From the NCBI GenBank assembly GCA_013423325.1, contig BLJB01000126.1:124001-188000 (forward strand): a DNA stretch of 64,000 bases, written 5' to 3'. This DNA comes from Usnea hakonensis (taxonomy: Eukaryota > Ascomycota > Lecanoromycetes > Lecanorales > Parmeliaceae). The first letter of the stretch is position 1. Every line of letters starts with the position of its first letter. Positions 34,421 through 45,550 of the stretch are shown piece after piece. The notes under the pieces were generated by a model. The model saw nothing but the letters and a program-made list of their open reading frames with translations, did not search any database and was not told the origin of the DNA. Both the position numbers and the translations under genes were made by a program.

Positions 34421-35865
34421 TCAGATGTAGTCTTCATTGACAGCCTTTCCTTTCCCCTTGTTGACCCGCCGCTTCGTCTTGAGCTTCATCGCCAGCGGGA
34501 CAACGTTGTGATTTTTATCTTTGCGATGATCGTTCGGTCTCACGACCTTTTTTCGGCACACGGGGCATTTGGGGATACCTTTGCCGGGCTCGGAGCCCTG
34601 GTTTTCGCCGGCTATGAGGGCTTCCATGAGACATGCGTGACAGAAGAGGTGACCTTGAAGAGAACTGGGTTAGTGTTTGTATTGGAGGGTGTTTCAAAAG
34701 GGACGACGTACCGCAGTGGGTGGCTGTTAAATCTTTCATGGTTTCCATGCAGATTATACATTGTAGTGTAGATAGTTTTACAGGCTTGTTGGCTTGTTCT
34801 TGTTGTGCTTTGATGGTGGCCATGCGTTGTTGCTCGAGAACTTTTGAGAGACCTCTGTCGTCGTCCACATCCTGTAGAGGAGTTAGTCAGTGTCACAAGG
34901 CCTTTCTTTACGCCAATATGCAAGCTGTATTGTGAAAAGGGGACAATGCTCCAAATGTGCACCAATAGCATGGCTTCATGGAATTTTAAGTGTTGGGTGC
35001 ACCCACTCTTAGATCTACCTCCTCAATTTTAGCCGCCCGATTGCTTGACTGGGAAGCCCCGGTCTTCCTCCTCTTGTTTGGGTTCGATGGGGCCGAAGAC
35101 GAGTTTCTGGACACTCGCGAGAGTGGCTGCCGACGCTGACCGTTCGCTGGCGGCATGGCTGGAGGCGACGAATCGGCGGTCAGGTCGACAAAGTCACTGA
35201 GGTCTTCGGTATCAGGCCAAGGCGTGTCTTCTCGATCGGAGCTGGAGGTGGCGGATGACGAGGACCAGAATTCTTCAGAGATGAATCTAGTGGGCCGTTG
35301 GGCTGTTCGTGAGGGAGGAGTCGGGCGCCGGGGAGGGTGAGGAGGTGGTCGACCGGATGAGTTGGAGGCTTCACCTATGGGACTCTGTTGAGATCTTGAG
35401 GTCAGATCTTGTTCTGCAAGGCCAGCACCCAAGGAATGAGGCAGCTCGGGAGGGTAGTGAGAGTCTTTTACTTTCAGACGATGTAGATGCAGTCGAGGAA
35501 AGCAACGTCTTTGTCTAGTAGAGTATACATACGACTTGAAGGGGGAAATTGGGCAGGTCAAGATGCGAATGGCTTCGGTTCACGGACGTGGTTGACAGAG
35601 GGTTTCGAGAGGATGAGGACGAGGACTTTGTGAGGGCGGCGTTGGCATGACTCCGTTGGTGCTGATGAGACTGAGGATTTGGCCAGTTTATGTGGTTGGC
35701 AGGCTGTGAACGTATGGAATTGAAGTTGGGAAGAGGCAAGTGTTCAAATCGATGTCTTGGTTCAGAGGTCCATGAATGGCCCAGCATGTCATGGTTTGAG
35801 AAGACGTCTTCACGGAGTGTGGGAGACCAAACGTCCTCATGGTTTGACTCGTCAGAGTCCTCCAT
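34421..35865 (-). CDS. slx8: RING-finger protein, Slx8-type SUMO-targeted ubiquitin ligase
   Basis: Probable E3 ubiquitin ligase of the nuclear Slx8 (STUbL) family, which ubiquitylates SUMO-modified proteins in genome maintenance. Exon 1 is 35865-35533 (starts MEDSDESNHEDVW). A middle exon ends at 35007 and is Ser/Pro-rich, with an acidic/hydrophobic DLSDFVDLTADSS that looks like a SUMO-interacting motif and a basic PNKRRKTG stretch. Exon 3 is 34871-34712 and exon 4 is 34653-34421. The last two rebuild a C3HC4 RING: CIICMETMKDL, HCGHLFCHACLMEAL after splicing, and CPVCRKK. The RING split by a phase-1 intron is convincing. The acceptor of the middle exon is not resolved (a phase-0 option lies near 35433). 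The order of disordered N-terminus then C-terminal RING fits Slx8. Confidence 0.8.
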
Positions 35866-36362
35866 CGACCGGAAATGTGAAGCTTCACTCTTGCTGCAAG
35901 TCAACACTCGGATCTATCGAATACTCATGCCAATCTTCTCCGCTAGAGGCCTCTCAAGACTAAGATTATACCACGGGTTGGAATGGTAGGGGTGGCAATC
36001 TAGGCCTATAAGAAACGGAAGCTTCTGTAAGACTACGGATGCTTGTGTTAACCTTACAATTGCCTCCCAGAATTAATTTTTTTTTGTTTTCTTTTTTTGT
36101 GTGTATCACTGCAACGAGGGAAGATGATGCTTGTTAAATAAAGGAGCGTGAGAGAGTGGAGTAAGTACGAATAAGTGAATAATGTTGCAGTGATCCTGGG
36201 CGGAATCACGCCGGCACTAGCCGCCTATTGTCTGACGCTACGCGAGTAATTAATTGATTACCTAAACACCGCGTTCCTTTGTGGCACATTTTCCGCTTCT
36301 GGATTTACGTGATGGCAAATGCACGTACCATCACTCTACACTCTTTGACATGACTGCCAGTA
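35866..36362. promoter_or_regulatory. Divergent promoter region of slx8-like and mip1 genes
   Basis: About 0.5 kb between two divergent starts. It contains T-runs at about 36077-36098 and no supported gene. Confidence 0.45.
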
Positions 36363-39300
36363 ATGCTCTGCTCTATCTACACCAGGCCGAATAGTCTATT
36401 TCGAGCCCGCTTCGCCGATGCCCTCCATGCTCGCATACCACGTCGAGGAACTTCCAAATGCAGTCCACATCCAAGACGACAGTATGCCGTCGAGGCTGGG
36501 TCGGGTACAACGCAGGAGAGGAAGAACCGCAACAGCCTTTCTTGTGAGTGTTACATTGCGCTTCATCGTTTATTTTCGGAGCGCTGAGGCTGACGTTAAT
36601 TCCTAGTGGAGGCGACGCCACGGTTCAACGAGATAGGAGTACAGCAGCTCAGCAGTCATGTTCATCATCAAGTTTTCACAGGCCCACCAACAAAACCCCC
36701 ACAACATCTTATCGATCTTAGTAAAGATCATCTCAGCAGGCACCAACTACTGGGCAAGAACCAAACACATGCACCTCCCATAGCTTTTGATCTACCCGCC
36801 CTGCAAGGCTCGACATTGGACGAACATTTCTACAAATTGGGAAAAGACGCTTCTGAACCATACTACAGCCAAGCCCTAGATTACGCTCGTGTAGACCTTC
36901 CTACGGTACCAAGGAAGTGGGTCAAGCAAAGTGGATGGACAAAATATAGCGAGGATGGCTCCCACGAAGCAGTGAAAGCTCCCGAGGAGGAAATGCTGAC
37001 CTTCGATACTGAAGTCATGTGGAAAGAAAGCTCATTTGCCGTCATGGCCTGTGCTGCAAGCAAAACGGCATGGTATGCCTGGCTCTCTCCTTGGCTCCTG
37101 GGGGAGTCTCAGTCGGATCGGCATCTGATACCACTTGGCAATCCGGACGAAGCACGTATTATCGTTGGCCATAATGTCGGCTATGACCGGGCTCGAATAT
37201 CAGAGGAGTATGACGTGCGACAATCAAAGAGCTTCTTTCTGGACACCATGTCCCTGCATGTGGCTGTCAATGGGATGTGCTCTCGGCAGAGGCCGACTTG
37301 GATGAAACACAAGAAGGATAGAGACACGCGAGCCAAGATTGCCAGCGAAAGCCATTCTGTCGAACTATCGTTGTTGCTAGAGGACCATATGTTAGATGAA
37401 ACGGAGGAGGAATTATGGGTTAGTAGGAGTTCTATTAATTCATTGCGGGACGTTGCCAAATTTCACTGCAACGTAACCATCGACAAAGCAAAGCGCGACC
37501 ATTTTGGAGAACTTGATCGATCTGGTGTTCGAAAAAAGCTTGATGAGTTGTTAGACTACTGCGCCGCTGATGTCGCAATTACCCATCGTGTGTACAAAAA
37601 AGTGTTGCCTGGTTTTCTGGAAGTCTGTCCACATCCTGTCAGCTTTAGCGCTCTGCGCCATGTGTCATCTGCCATTTTGCCAGTCAATAAAACGTGGGAA
37701 ACTTACCTGGATCGGTCAGAGGAGACCTACAACCGATTATCCAGGGCCGTGGAACAGCGACTTAGTGATCTTGCGGACCGTGCGCTCGATTTGAAAGACA
37801 ATGCGGATCAGTACAGCAAAGATGACTGGCTCAAGCAGCTAGATTGGTCAGGTCAAGAGATCAGGATGGCCAAAGGGAAAAGGAAAGGAGACCCACCAAG
37901 ACCAGCTGCGCGACAAAAGAAGCCTGGCATGCCTAAGTGGTTCAAAGACTTGTTTGCAACGAACGATGCAGACCTCGCTCTGACAGTCAGAACACGCATC
38001 GCGCCAATACTTCTTCGCTTGTCATGGGATGGGCATCCCCTCGTATGGTCCGATAAGTACGGGTGGACCTTTAAGGTGCCGGTTGCGTCCGCTGATAATT
38101 ATGCTAATAAGCCGGTGGTCGAGTGCAACATGTTTGACGAGAAGAATCTGGCCATCCGAGACGACGTGATGTCTCGATACTTCAAATTGCCCCATAAGGA
38201 TGGGCCGCAAGCACGGTGTGCCAATCCATTGACCAAGGGCTACCTGCAATACTTCGAAAGCGGTGTACTCTCCTCGGAATTTTCGTATGCAAAGGAAGCT
38301 TTAGAAATGAACGCTTCTTGTTCGTACTGGATTAGTGCAAGGAACCGCATTCGCTCACAGATGGTAGTCTATCCGAATGATACTGTGGGTGTAAAACAAG
38401 ATAAGGCAATACGAGACCTTGGCTTTATTCTTCCGCAGGTCATTCCGATGGGAACAATCACTCGCCGAGCTGTGGAGAATACGTGGCTGACAGCAAGCAA
38501 CGCTAGAGGAAACAGAGTGGGTTCGGAGCTGAAGTCAATGATCAGAGCTCCTCCAGGATATTGTTTTGTCGGTGCCGACGTCGACTCAGAGGAGTTATGG
38601 ATCGCAAGTCTTGTGGGAGACGCGCAATTTCGCCTACACGGAGGTAATGCAATTGGCTTTATGACTCTCGAAGGCACCAAAGCAGCAGGTACCGACCTAC
38701 ATTCTAAGACAGCCAAGATTCTAGGCATTTCACGAAACAATGCAAAGGTCTTCAATTACGGCCGTATTTACGGAGCAGGACTCAAATTTGCCCAGACACT
38801 GCTTCGCCAATTCAATCCCAATCTATCCGACAAAGAAACTCAAGAGATCGCTGCAAGGCTCTACGAACAGACGAAAGGTACGAAGATTACGCGGAAACCA
38901 CTCAACGACCGTCCTTTCTGGCGTGGGGGCACGGAGTCCTTTGTTTTCAATCGCCTTGAAGACTTTGCAGATCAAGAACGACCTCGAACCCCGGTTCTTG
39001 GCGCCGGCATTACGGAAGCCCTAATGCGGCGCAACATGAACAACAATGGTTTCATGACTTCCAGGATCAATTGGGCCATCCAATCTTCCGGGGTAGATTA
39101 TCTCCACCTCCTTATCATCTCAATGGACTATCTCATTCGCCGCTTCAACATCGATGCGCGCCTTGCCATCACTGTACACGACGAGATCAGATATTTGATC
39201 AAAGAAGAGGACAAGTATCGTGGTGCAATGGCGCTTCAGGTAGCAAACGTTTGGACGCGGGCCATGTTCTCCCAGCAAGTGGGCATTAACGACTTACCCC

Positions 39301-39875
39301 AATCGTGCGCGTTCTTCAGCGCTGTAGATGTTGATCATGTCCTGAGAAAAGAGGTAGATATGGACTGCGTCACCCCGAGCAATCTTGAGAAGATTCCGCC
39401 CGGAGAGAGCCTCAGCATCGATCATTTACTCGACAAGGGATCGGATGCCTACCTTGATCCAAATATCGTACCCAAGACGCCAATCGATCTAGATCAATAC
39501 CCCTACACACCCCGCCCATCCGTCATGACCGAGATGAGTGCACGTACTGATGTCAATTACTTGAAAGCGCAGATTGCCACTGACGCAAAGGAGCTCAACA
39601 ACATCGTGAGGGACATCTTGAAGCGCCCTTCTAAGAGTGCTGCACCGGCTTCTCCACAAAACAAAAAACCCCTCGAAAGAAGCCGCAGCACAAAAAGCAA
39701 AGACTTTGCGCCCGCTTACACGCAGCCGCAGGAACCGAGACTCGTTGATGCCCCTTACGGTTACAAGGGTGCTACTCGGTTTTGGGAGCCGGCGAGTACG
39801 AAGGGAGGGCAATATGGGAGGCCGTTGATCAGACCCCAGCTGGTGGGAAGGCCGGTGTCGAGTGCTACGCCGTGA
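36363..39875 (+). CDS. mip1: Mitochondrial DNA polymerase gamma catalytic subunit (1149 aa)
   Basis: Family A polymerase that replicates and repairs mitochondrial DNA. Exon 1 (36363-36543) encodes a basic, Ser/Arg-rich mitochondrial presequence starting MLCSIYTRPNSLFRARF. A 63-nt intron (GTGAGT...CCTAG, phase 1) leads to exon 2 (36607-39875). The proofreading exonuclease has motif I (LTFDTEV), motif II (GHNVGYDRARI) and motif III (YCAADVAIT). The polymerase has motif A (GADVDSEELWIASL), motif B (RNNAKVFNYGRIYGAG) and motif C (ITVHDEIRYLI), all with catalytic acidic residues present. The sequence SNARGNRVGSELKSM precedes motif A as in other fungi. The C-terminal tail after about residue 1010 is Ser/Lys/Pro-rich, as in fungal Mip1. 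The first ORF codon at 36606 is a GTG inside the acceptor site, so the two-exon model is required. Confidence 0.95.
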
Positions 39876-40866
39876 TATATGTGTACTTGTGCTACCAGCG
39901 GGGCGTCATGGATTATGTACATATGATACGGTGGATACAGTGTGACATGTGGCGTTTGATGGGATGGGAAGGATCCAAGGATGAAGATATCGGTATGGGA
40001 TTTGTAAGAGGGATGGGGCTATTGCCCTGGATAGAAGTAAATACTGCACGAAAGGGCGTGCGTGCATGTTCCTGTAATATAGCATGTATATATATGTCAT
40101 TCGTCGCACAACTTTTGGCCTTTTGTATCCTTGATGGTTGCACAGCGTCCGAAGGCCAAGTTACAATCGTGAATAATCTCCAGGGAGTAGTCATGAAGAA
40201 CCTGTATTCAAGTATGCTGAATCCTTGCTTGCCTTTGACGAGAATCTGTCTTCATCAGAACTTTGAGGAGGCTTTTATCAACCAGCAGACATCCCGCCCT
40301 CCCTATCAGAAGGCCTAAAGTAGGGTACTATTTTCGTCCCCTTCCTTTCCTTCCCTTCCCTACCCGTAAACAACTACGACCTTTTCCGTTTGTTTGTTTG
40401 CTCGTCGCCTTTCCAAGGCATCGATGCCCTCTACAAGATACTCTATTTACCTTTGAGGAAAAGACTATTCTTCTTCGGAATATGAGGGAAATTTTGCATT
40501 GATTGATGGATTGCTTGCTCGCTCGCTCGCTTGTTTGTGAACGAGAACCTCGGAACGATGACGATGGGTGCTGTGAGATAGGTGGGTGGGTATGACGATG
40601 ACGTTGACGGTGACGTGTTTCTTCGGGAGAAAAGAAGAGAAGTGTGGGCACGTGAAATTAAGAGAAGAGAGGAGGAAGGAATATAAAAAGAAATGTAGCC
40701 ACAGTTCATGCTTCCTTCCTCCTTTTTGCATCTTTCCCTTCGCCTTCAATCACCCACATCACCTCAATCAACAAACATCCAACCCCTCTCCCTCCCGGAG
40801 CCTCCGAAAAAGGATTTACTCAGACTTTCGAATCCAACGACATAGATAATTAATCAGTCAACCATC
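39876..40866. promoter_or_regulatory. Intergenic region with pyrimidine-rich promoter
   Basis: About 1 kb downstream of mip1. The right end (about 40720-40800) is a strong C/T- and CA-rich tract ending just before the microprotein ATG, like the 5' leader of a well-expressed filamentous-fungal gene. Overlapping ORFs on both strands (for example 40263-40502 and 40328-40749) reflect low-complexity composition and have no motifs. Confidence 0.5.
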
Positions 40867-41096
40867 ATGCCTGATCCCCCACATGGTCCACCGCCCAAGT
40901 GGCCCCTGCCGCCGCTGCCGAAACCGAAACCGGAACCGAAACCGAAACCGGGTGGGAAGTGAGTAGGTGGGTGATGGGGAATGTTGGGAAGGGTAGAAAA
41001 GGAGGTGGAGTGTCTGTGAGTTCTGGTGCAAAGGGGGGAGAGAGAGGGGAATGGGAGTTGGGCGGGCAGGACACGTTCTTTTACAACAGGTCCTAG
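40867..41096 (+). CDS. Proline-rich microprotein (32 aa, two exons)
   Basis: An ATG at 40867 in a good context (ACCATC before it), after a C/T-rich leader, opens a reading frame starting MPDPPHGPPPKWPLPP and continuing as KP/EP repeats to PGGK. Unspliced it stops at 40960-40962 (31 aa). However the stop overlaps a perfect GTGAGT donor at 40959, and a strong acceptor TTACAACAG lies at 41081-41089. Splicing gives PGGKS and a stop at 41094-41096 (32 aa). Both forms are nearly identical, so the intron does not matter for the protein. No family is known to me. It may be a tiny conserved peptide or a chance frame over a CCGAAA hexamer repeat; the leader, start context and intron favour a transcribed gene. 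Confidence 0.45.
40919..40950 (+). repeat. CCGAAA hexamer repeat
   Basis: About five units of AAACCG/GAACCG that encode the Lys-Pro/Glu-Pro repeat of the microprotein. Confidence 0.7.
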
Positions 41097-41644
41097 CTAG
41101 ACTTTGGAAAATCTAGGATTCTTTCGAGAAAATGATTAAGTACGAGACCAAATAGAGAGCTCGCGTCTCTTTAGCTGCTGTCTTCAGTAGGGGGATATAG
41201 CTATATCTTGTTCTGTCTTGGTTTCTTTCCTTCTGTTATGCTGTAGGGTAAGGCAGGTGTAGTTTTGAACGGCATTGGTTGCATGAGACTTGCCATGGTG
41301 CTCCCTGGGTCCATGGTACTGTCTAGTAATTCAACAATATCGATGACGGTCGGGATGGCTCTCAGGTTGACCGTGGGAAGGGGAAATTGGGTATATCTGG
41401 CGCAGACACGCAACTCGTTTCCCATAATTTTACCACTATTTTGTCAAATAGACATGGAGAAGCGTGATTCTTAGGAGGACGTTGATTGTTCGAGAACTAT
41501 GTTGTATTGGTGATCTGCAACTTACTTTACTTTTAAAACAATGGTACAGATGGTAGCGTCGATACACTAGTGTATGGCGGCCGCAGATCATGTAGCATGT
41601 AACCTCTTCGCATCAAAACGGAATCCTCAATCAGCCTGCCAGTC
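41097..41644. other. Intergenic region upstream of the uL4m gene
   Basis: About 0.55 kb. Frames at 41201-41425 (-) and 41265-41474 (+) are mirror images of the same stretch, without motifs. The right end is the promoter of the mitoribosomal gene. Confidence 0.45.
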
Positions 41645-42595
41645 ATGGCCAGCAAGAGCTTGCGCAGCCCGGGAATGATTCCCAGGAGATTCGCGACACT
41701 TTCTGCGAACTTGCGAGATCCACTTCTTGTATGGAACACACTATGGATTGAAGAGCACCAACTAACGAGTCACTAGCAATGTCTTGCGCCGCGCTTCTCG
41801 AGGTCAATGGCAACAGAGACTCAGCTCCCGCAAACCAAAATCTACAATCCCTTTACACCTACGATACTTCGCCGACCGCCCCCTCCGGTGCCTAATGTTT
41901 TAGCAACAGTCTACAGCTTCCCAGACATGGAGCCTTTACGCTTCACGGAATATCCAGCCAACCAGCTCCATCTCCCTCTCCGTCGTGACATATTACACCG
42001 TGCTGTCATATTCGAAGCAGATAATCATCGAGGAATGCGGACCGCGAGCACCAAGTGGAGAGGCGAAGTTCGCGGAAGTGGGCGCAAAATACGCCCTCAA
42101 AAAGGCACAGGCCGTGCTCGACTCGGCGACAAGAAGAGTCCCATGCTGAGAGGAGGTGGTGTAGCTTTTGGACCAACGCCTAGAGATATGTCTACTAAGC
42201 TACCGCGTAAGATCTACGATCTCGCATGGAGGACAGCACTGAGCTACAGGTACAGAAGAGGGGAGCTGATTGTGGTTCAAAAAGTTACCGACATTGAGAA
42301 TGAGGACTCGAGATGGATGGAGCAGATTATGCAGTGGAATCATTGGGGAAAGGTAGACGGGAGGTCTTTGATAATTACAAGGAGGGTGATGCCTAAATTA
42401 TTCGAAGCCTTGAATGGCGGCAAAGAGCAGCCAGGATGTGGTCAGCATGGGATCGTGAAAGAAGAGGCGGATATCGATGTCAAAGACCTTCTGGAGCTGG
42501 GAAGGATAGTGATTGAGAAGAGATCGTTAGATGCGATTTTGAAGGAGCATTCGAGCGATTTGAACATGAGGGTGCCTTCTGCGACACGCAGATGA
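41645..42595 (+). CDS. yml6: Mitochondrial large-subunit ribosomal protein uL4m (300 aa)
   Basis: Mitoribosomal uL4 homologue (yeast Yml6). Exon 1 (41645-41728) encodes a basic mitochondrial presequence beginning MASKSLRSPGMIPRRFATL. A 48-nt intron with branch CTAAC and acceptor CACTAG joins in phase 0 to exon 2 (41777-42595). The L4 core has LHRAVIFEADNHRG, STKWRGEVRGSGRK, then PQKGTGRARLGDKKSPMLRGGG, the diagnostic uL4 loop, and AWRTALSYRYRRGEL. The C-terminal third is extended relative to bacterial L4, as in fungi. The long single frame starts at an internal ATG (41807); the two-exon model supplies the targeting sequence. Confidence 0.92.
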
Positions 42596-42843
42596 TTGAG
42601 CTTGGGACTCTTTTAGGCGTCAAACAGTTCAGCTTCTTTCAGCTGCCAACATTTCGTCTTGTTCATACCGTAATGCAAAAGAACACAATGGCAGTATTCT
42701 CTAAATACTTGGTAATTCGTACTCGTACACAGTCAAACTGCCGAGGCTGAGGCGCGTGCCAAGAATTAAGTCTAGACAAAATGGGAACCCAAAAAAGTTG
42801 TTTCGTAATTCAATAAGGCATAAGGTAGGTTGACGTAAAGGCA

Positions 42844-44507
42844 ATGTCAGCTTTACTTCCATTGATGTTCCTGCGACCTTCTTGCACAACAGCATACAAG
42901 CCGCTGAGCAGGCTCTCACGGTCCCGCCCTTCTAGCATGCCTCTCAAAGCCAAGATTCTCAATCCTGCAATATCAGGGCAAGCTGCAACAGTACGGAGCT
43001 CCCAACTCCTCGGCTTTGGCTTCATTATCATCTTACGGCACTAACATGCATCCAGATGGCCACAGGTCCCCAAGTGCCGAAGGAGGAACCCCAAGATGAT
43101 CCCGACGACGTCCTCTTCAACTCCATATACGGTGTCCGCACCATCGAACTCAACCGACCACAGAAGCTCAACTCCCTCAATGGTTCAATGGCCCGCAAAA
43201 TAATCTCCAGACTTCAAGTCCGCATACTCCAACCTTGCCCAAATCACTCTCCGCTGAATATTCGTTACTTCTAGGAATGGGAAAAGTCTCAAATGGCCAA
43301 TGTAATCATAATCGGCGGCGCTGGCCCGAAAGCCTTCTGCGCCGGTGGAGACGTCGCCGTTCTCGCCGAGCAGAACAAGTCTGGTCCCGAAGGCCAAGAT
43401 GCGAGTCAAGCCTACTTCGGGCTCGAATACCAGCTTGATCATCTCATAGCTACATATTCCAAGCCGTACATCGCATATATGGACGGTATCACCATGGGCG
43501 GCGGCGTTGGCCTGTCGGTACATGCTCCCATACGGATAGCTACCGAACGAACGCTCTTCGCCATGCCTGAGACCACAATTGGATTCTTCCCTGACGTCGG
43601 TGGCTCGTTCTTCCTACCCAGGCTAGAAGGAAGGATAGGAACCTACCTCGCACTCACGTCCGAACGATTAAAGGGCGTAAACGCCTTCTACGCCGGTGTA
43701 GCGACCCATTATATCGATTCCTCCGCGCTCTCCCCCCTCACAGCCCGCCTCGCAGAAATCGAGTTCAAAGACTACGAAGACATGCACTCCCGCCTCGCCA
43801 CCATCGCCGCTACACTCGCAGAATTCGACTCGGGGCTGCCGCACGATGAGCCGATGCTTTTGGCAGGCGAGCTACGGAAAGCGATTGATCGCTGCTTTGG
43901 CTACACGGAGGTCGAGTCCATCATCCGTGCGCTAGAGGATGAGGAAAAGAATACAAACCTCCCGCAACATATCAGAGACTGGGCTACCAGCACGCTCAAG
44001 ACTCTCTCAGAACGTTCGCCAACGAGTCTCAAGGTAACGCTGAAGCAAATGGAATTGGGCCGCACATGGTCCATTGGCGAAGCTTTCAGGAACGAATTTC
44101 ATATCGCAGGCTGTTTCATGTCGCACCCCGACTTCGACAGCGGCGTCTCCGCACGGCTGATACACAAATCCTCAACGACGCCGACTTGGAACCCGCCTTC
44201 CCTCCAAGACGTCAGCGCGGAAGACGTTAAGAGGTTCTTCAATCACGAAGGCAAATTCCCTATAAAATTGTTCAACGAGCAGCAGAGGTTTTACAAACAG
44301 TACCCGTTCCGGATGGGTCTGGTGAGGGAGGATGAGATAGAATTCGCGGTGCGGGAGGGAGGGCAGAAGGCGAAAGGAATTAAAGCGAGGTTCTTTGATG
44401 AGGGCGGGAGGAGGTCGGGGACTAGGGAGAAGGTGGGAGAGGTGTTGGCGAGGAATTGCGGTCAGGATGAGAGTGGGTATCTTGTATGGAAGGACATGGA
44501 GCGGTGA
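42844..44507 (+). CDS. 3-hydroxyisobutyryl-CoA hydrolase, mitochondrial (513 aa)
   Basis: Crotonase-fold hydrolase of valine catabolism (HIBCH / yeast Ehd3 type). Exons 42844-42990, 43056-43217 and 43275-44507 join in phase 0 across introns with CACTAAC and CGCTGAAT branch points. Exon 1 supplies a mitochondrial presequence beginning MSALLPLMFLRPSCTTAYK. The domain has NRPQKLNSLNGSM, the first oxyanion-hole segment GGAGPKAFCAGGDV, then YIAYMDGITMGGGVGLSVH and the catalytic segment FAMPETTIGFFPDVGGSFF. The C-terminal HIBCH extension has SPTSLKVTLKQMELG and HPDFDSGVSARLIHK. The long C-terminal frame could be read alone but lacks the first beta strands without exons 1 and 2. The basic C-terminal tail is somewhat longer than in animal enzymes. 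Confidence 0.92.
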
Positions 44508-45550
44508 TGGTTACAGTGTACGGGATGGAGAATTTAGAGGGGGAGTGAATAGATCTCGAATATAGTAGTATTTTAGGATACCTCTCCATAGCACGGAAGC
44601 CAGATCCGACGCCACCTCTTCTACTACGTCACTTGAATTGGAAACTGGGAAAAGCCGATGTAGACACCGAGGGTTTTCTCTAGAAATACAGCAATGCTCG
44701 CAACCAAATTAAATTGAAGACTACATTCGGAACATTATCCACCATTGGTATTCTGTCATTGGAGAGGATTGTCGGCAGCAAACATAAACGGGAAGCAAGA
44801 GCAGCGTGTTCCGATAAGATGATCAAATCAGACGAGGAACCAGGTTGGTGACGCAGCCATCGCTTGTCTTCATTCGTGAGCTAGATGTATATGCTCATGC
44901 TGATGTGTAAGGCACAATCACATAATATATTTTGGTCGATATGTCGAAATTTCGAGAGCTACCTTGAGAATGATGTTAGTAAGCGAATCTCAGCAAATCT
45001 GACAGACCTTTCCGACTTAAGCTAGACAGAATGAAAGCTAAAGAAGGTGTCACTCACTGAGATGCTCGACCCACTTCCCCAGGATTGGGAAAAAATTTTA
45101 TGAGTTTTTTTTTTAAAAAGAAGAAAATCGCCTGCCCCTTGTCACCATGAAAGCCCACGCAGCTGCGCGTTCTGGAGCGAAGAGATCGACCCAAGAAAAT
45201 ATGTGTCGAGCTACAGGTTGGGTGACTTGGCTCACACGAGGCAGATGAGATGAGAAAGGGTCTGCTTAAGCTGTTTTGCTATCGTGTATATCGAGAAACG
45301 CTTTACAGGCAGACACAAAGGTCGAAGCGTACATCCACCGGAAATTTGGGCCATTGCCAAGTGATGGTTGCGAGCCATAAGATTTTGTGAGAGGAGCGTG
45401 GGAAAAGAAGGCATTAGTTGAGCTTTGTCGTTATCGTGATTCGATGGTTCATGAGGTGGCAAAAGCTAAAAGAAATCAAGCACCCGATGCTAGGCTGCCA
45501 GCTAAAGGTACTTTCCACACAAGCACAGAACACCACAGATTCGTGGGTGC
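44508..45550. other. Intergenic region between convergent genes
   Basis: About 1 kb between the ends of the hydrolase (+) and bZIP (-) genes. T- and A-runs lie at 45103-45123. Two short frames (45232-45462 and 45418-45624) have no motifs. Nothing else is supported. Confidence 0.5.

Noticed and set aside
39782..40318. 178-codon plus-strand ORF
   Set aside because: Overlaps the end of mip1 in another frame; no domain, and the Cys/Tyr-rich composition looks random.
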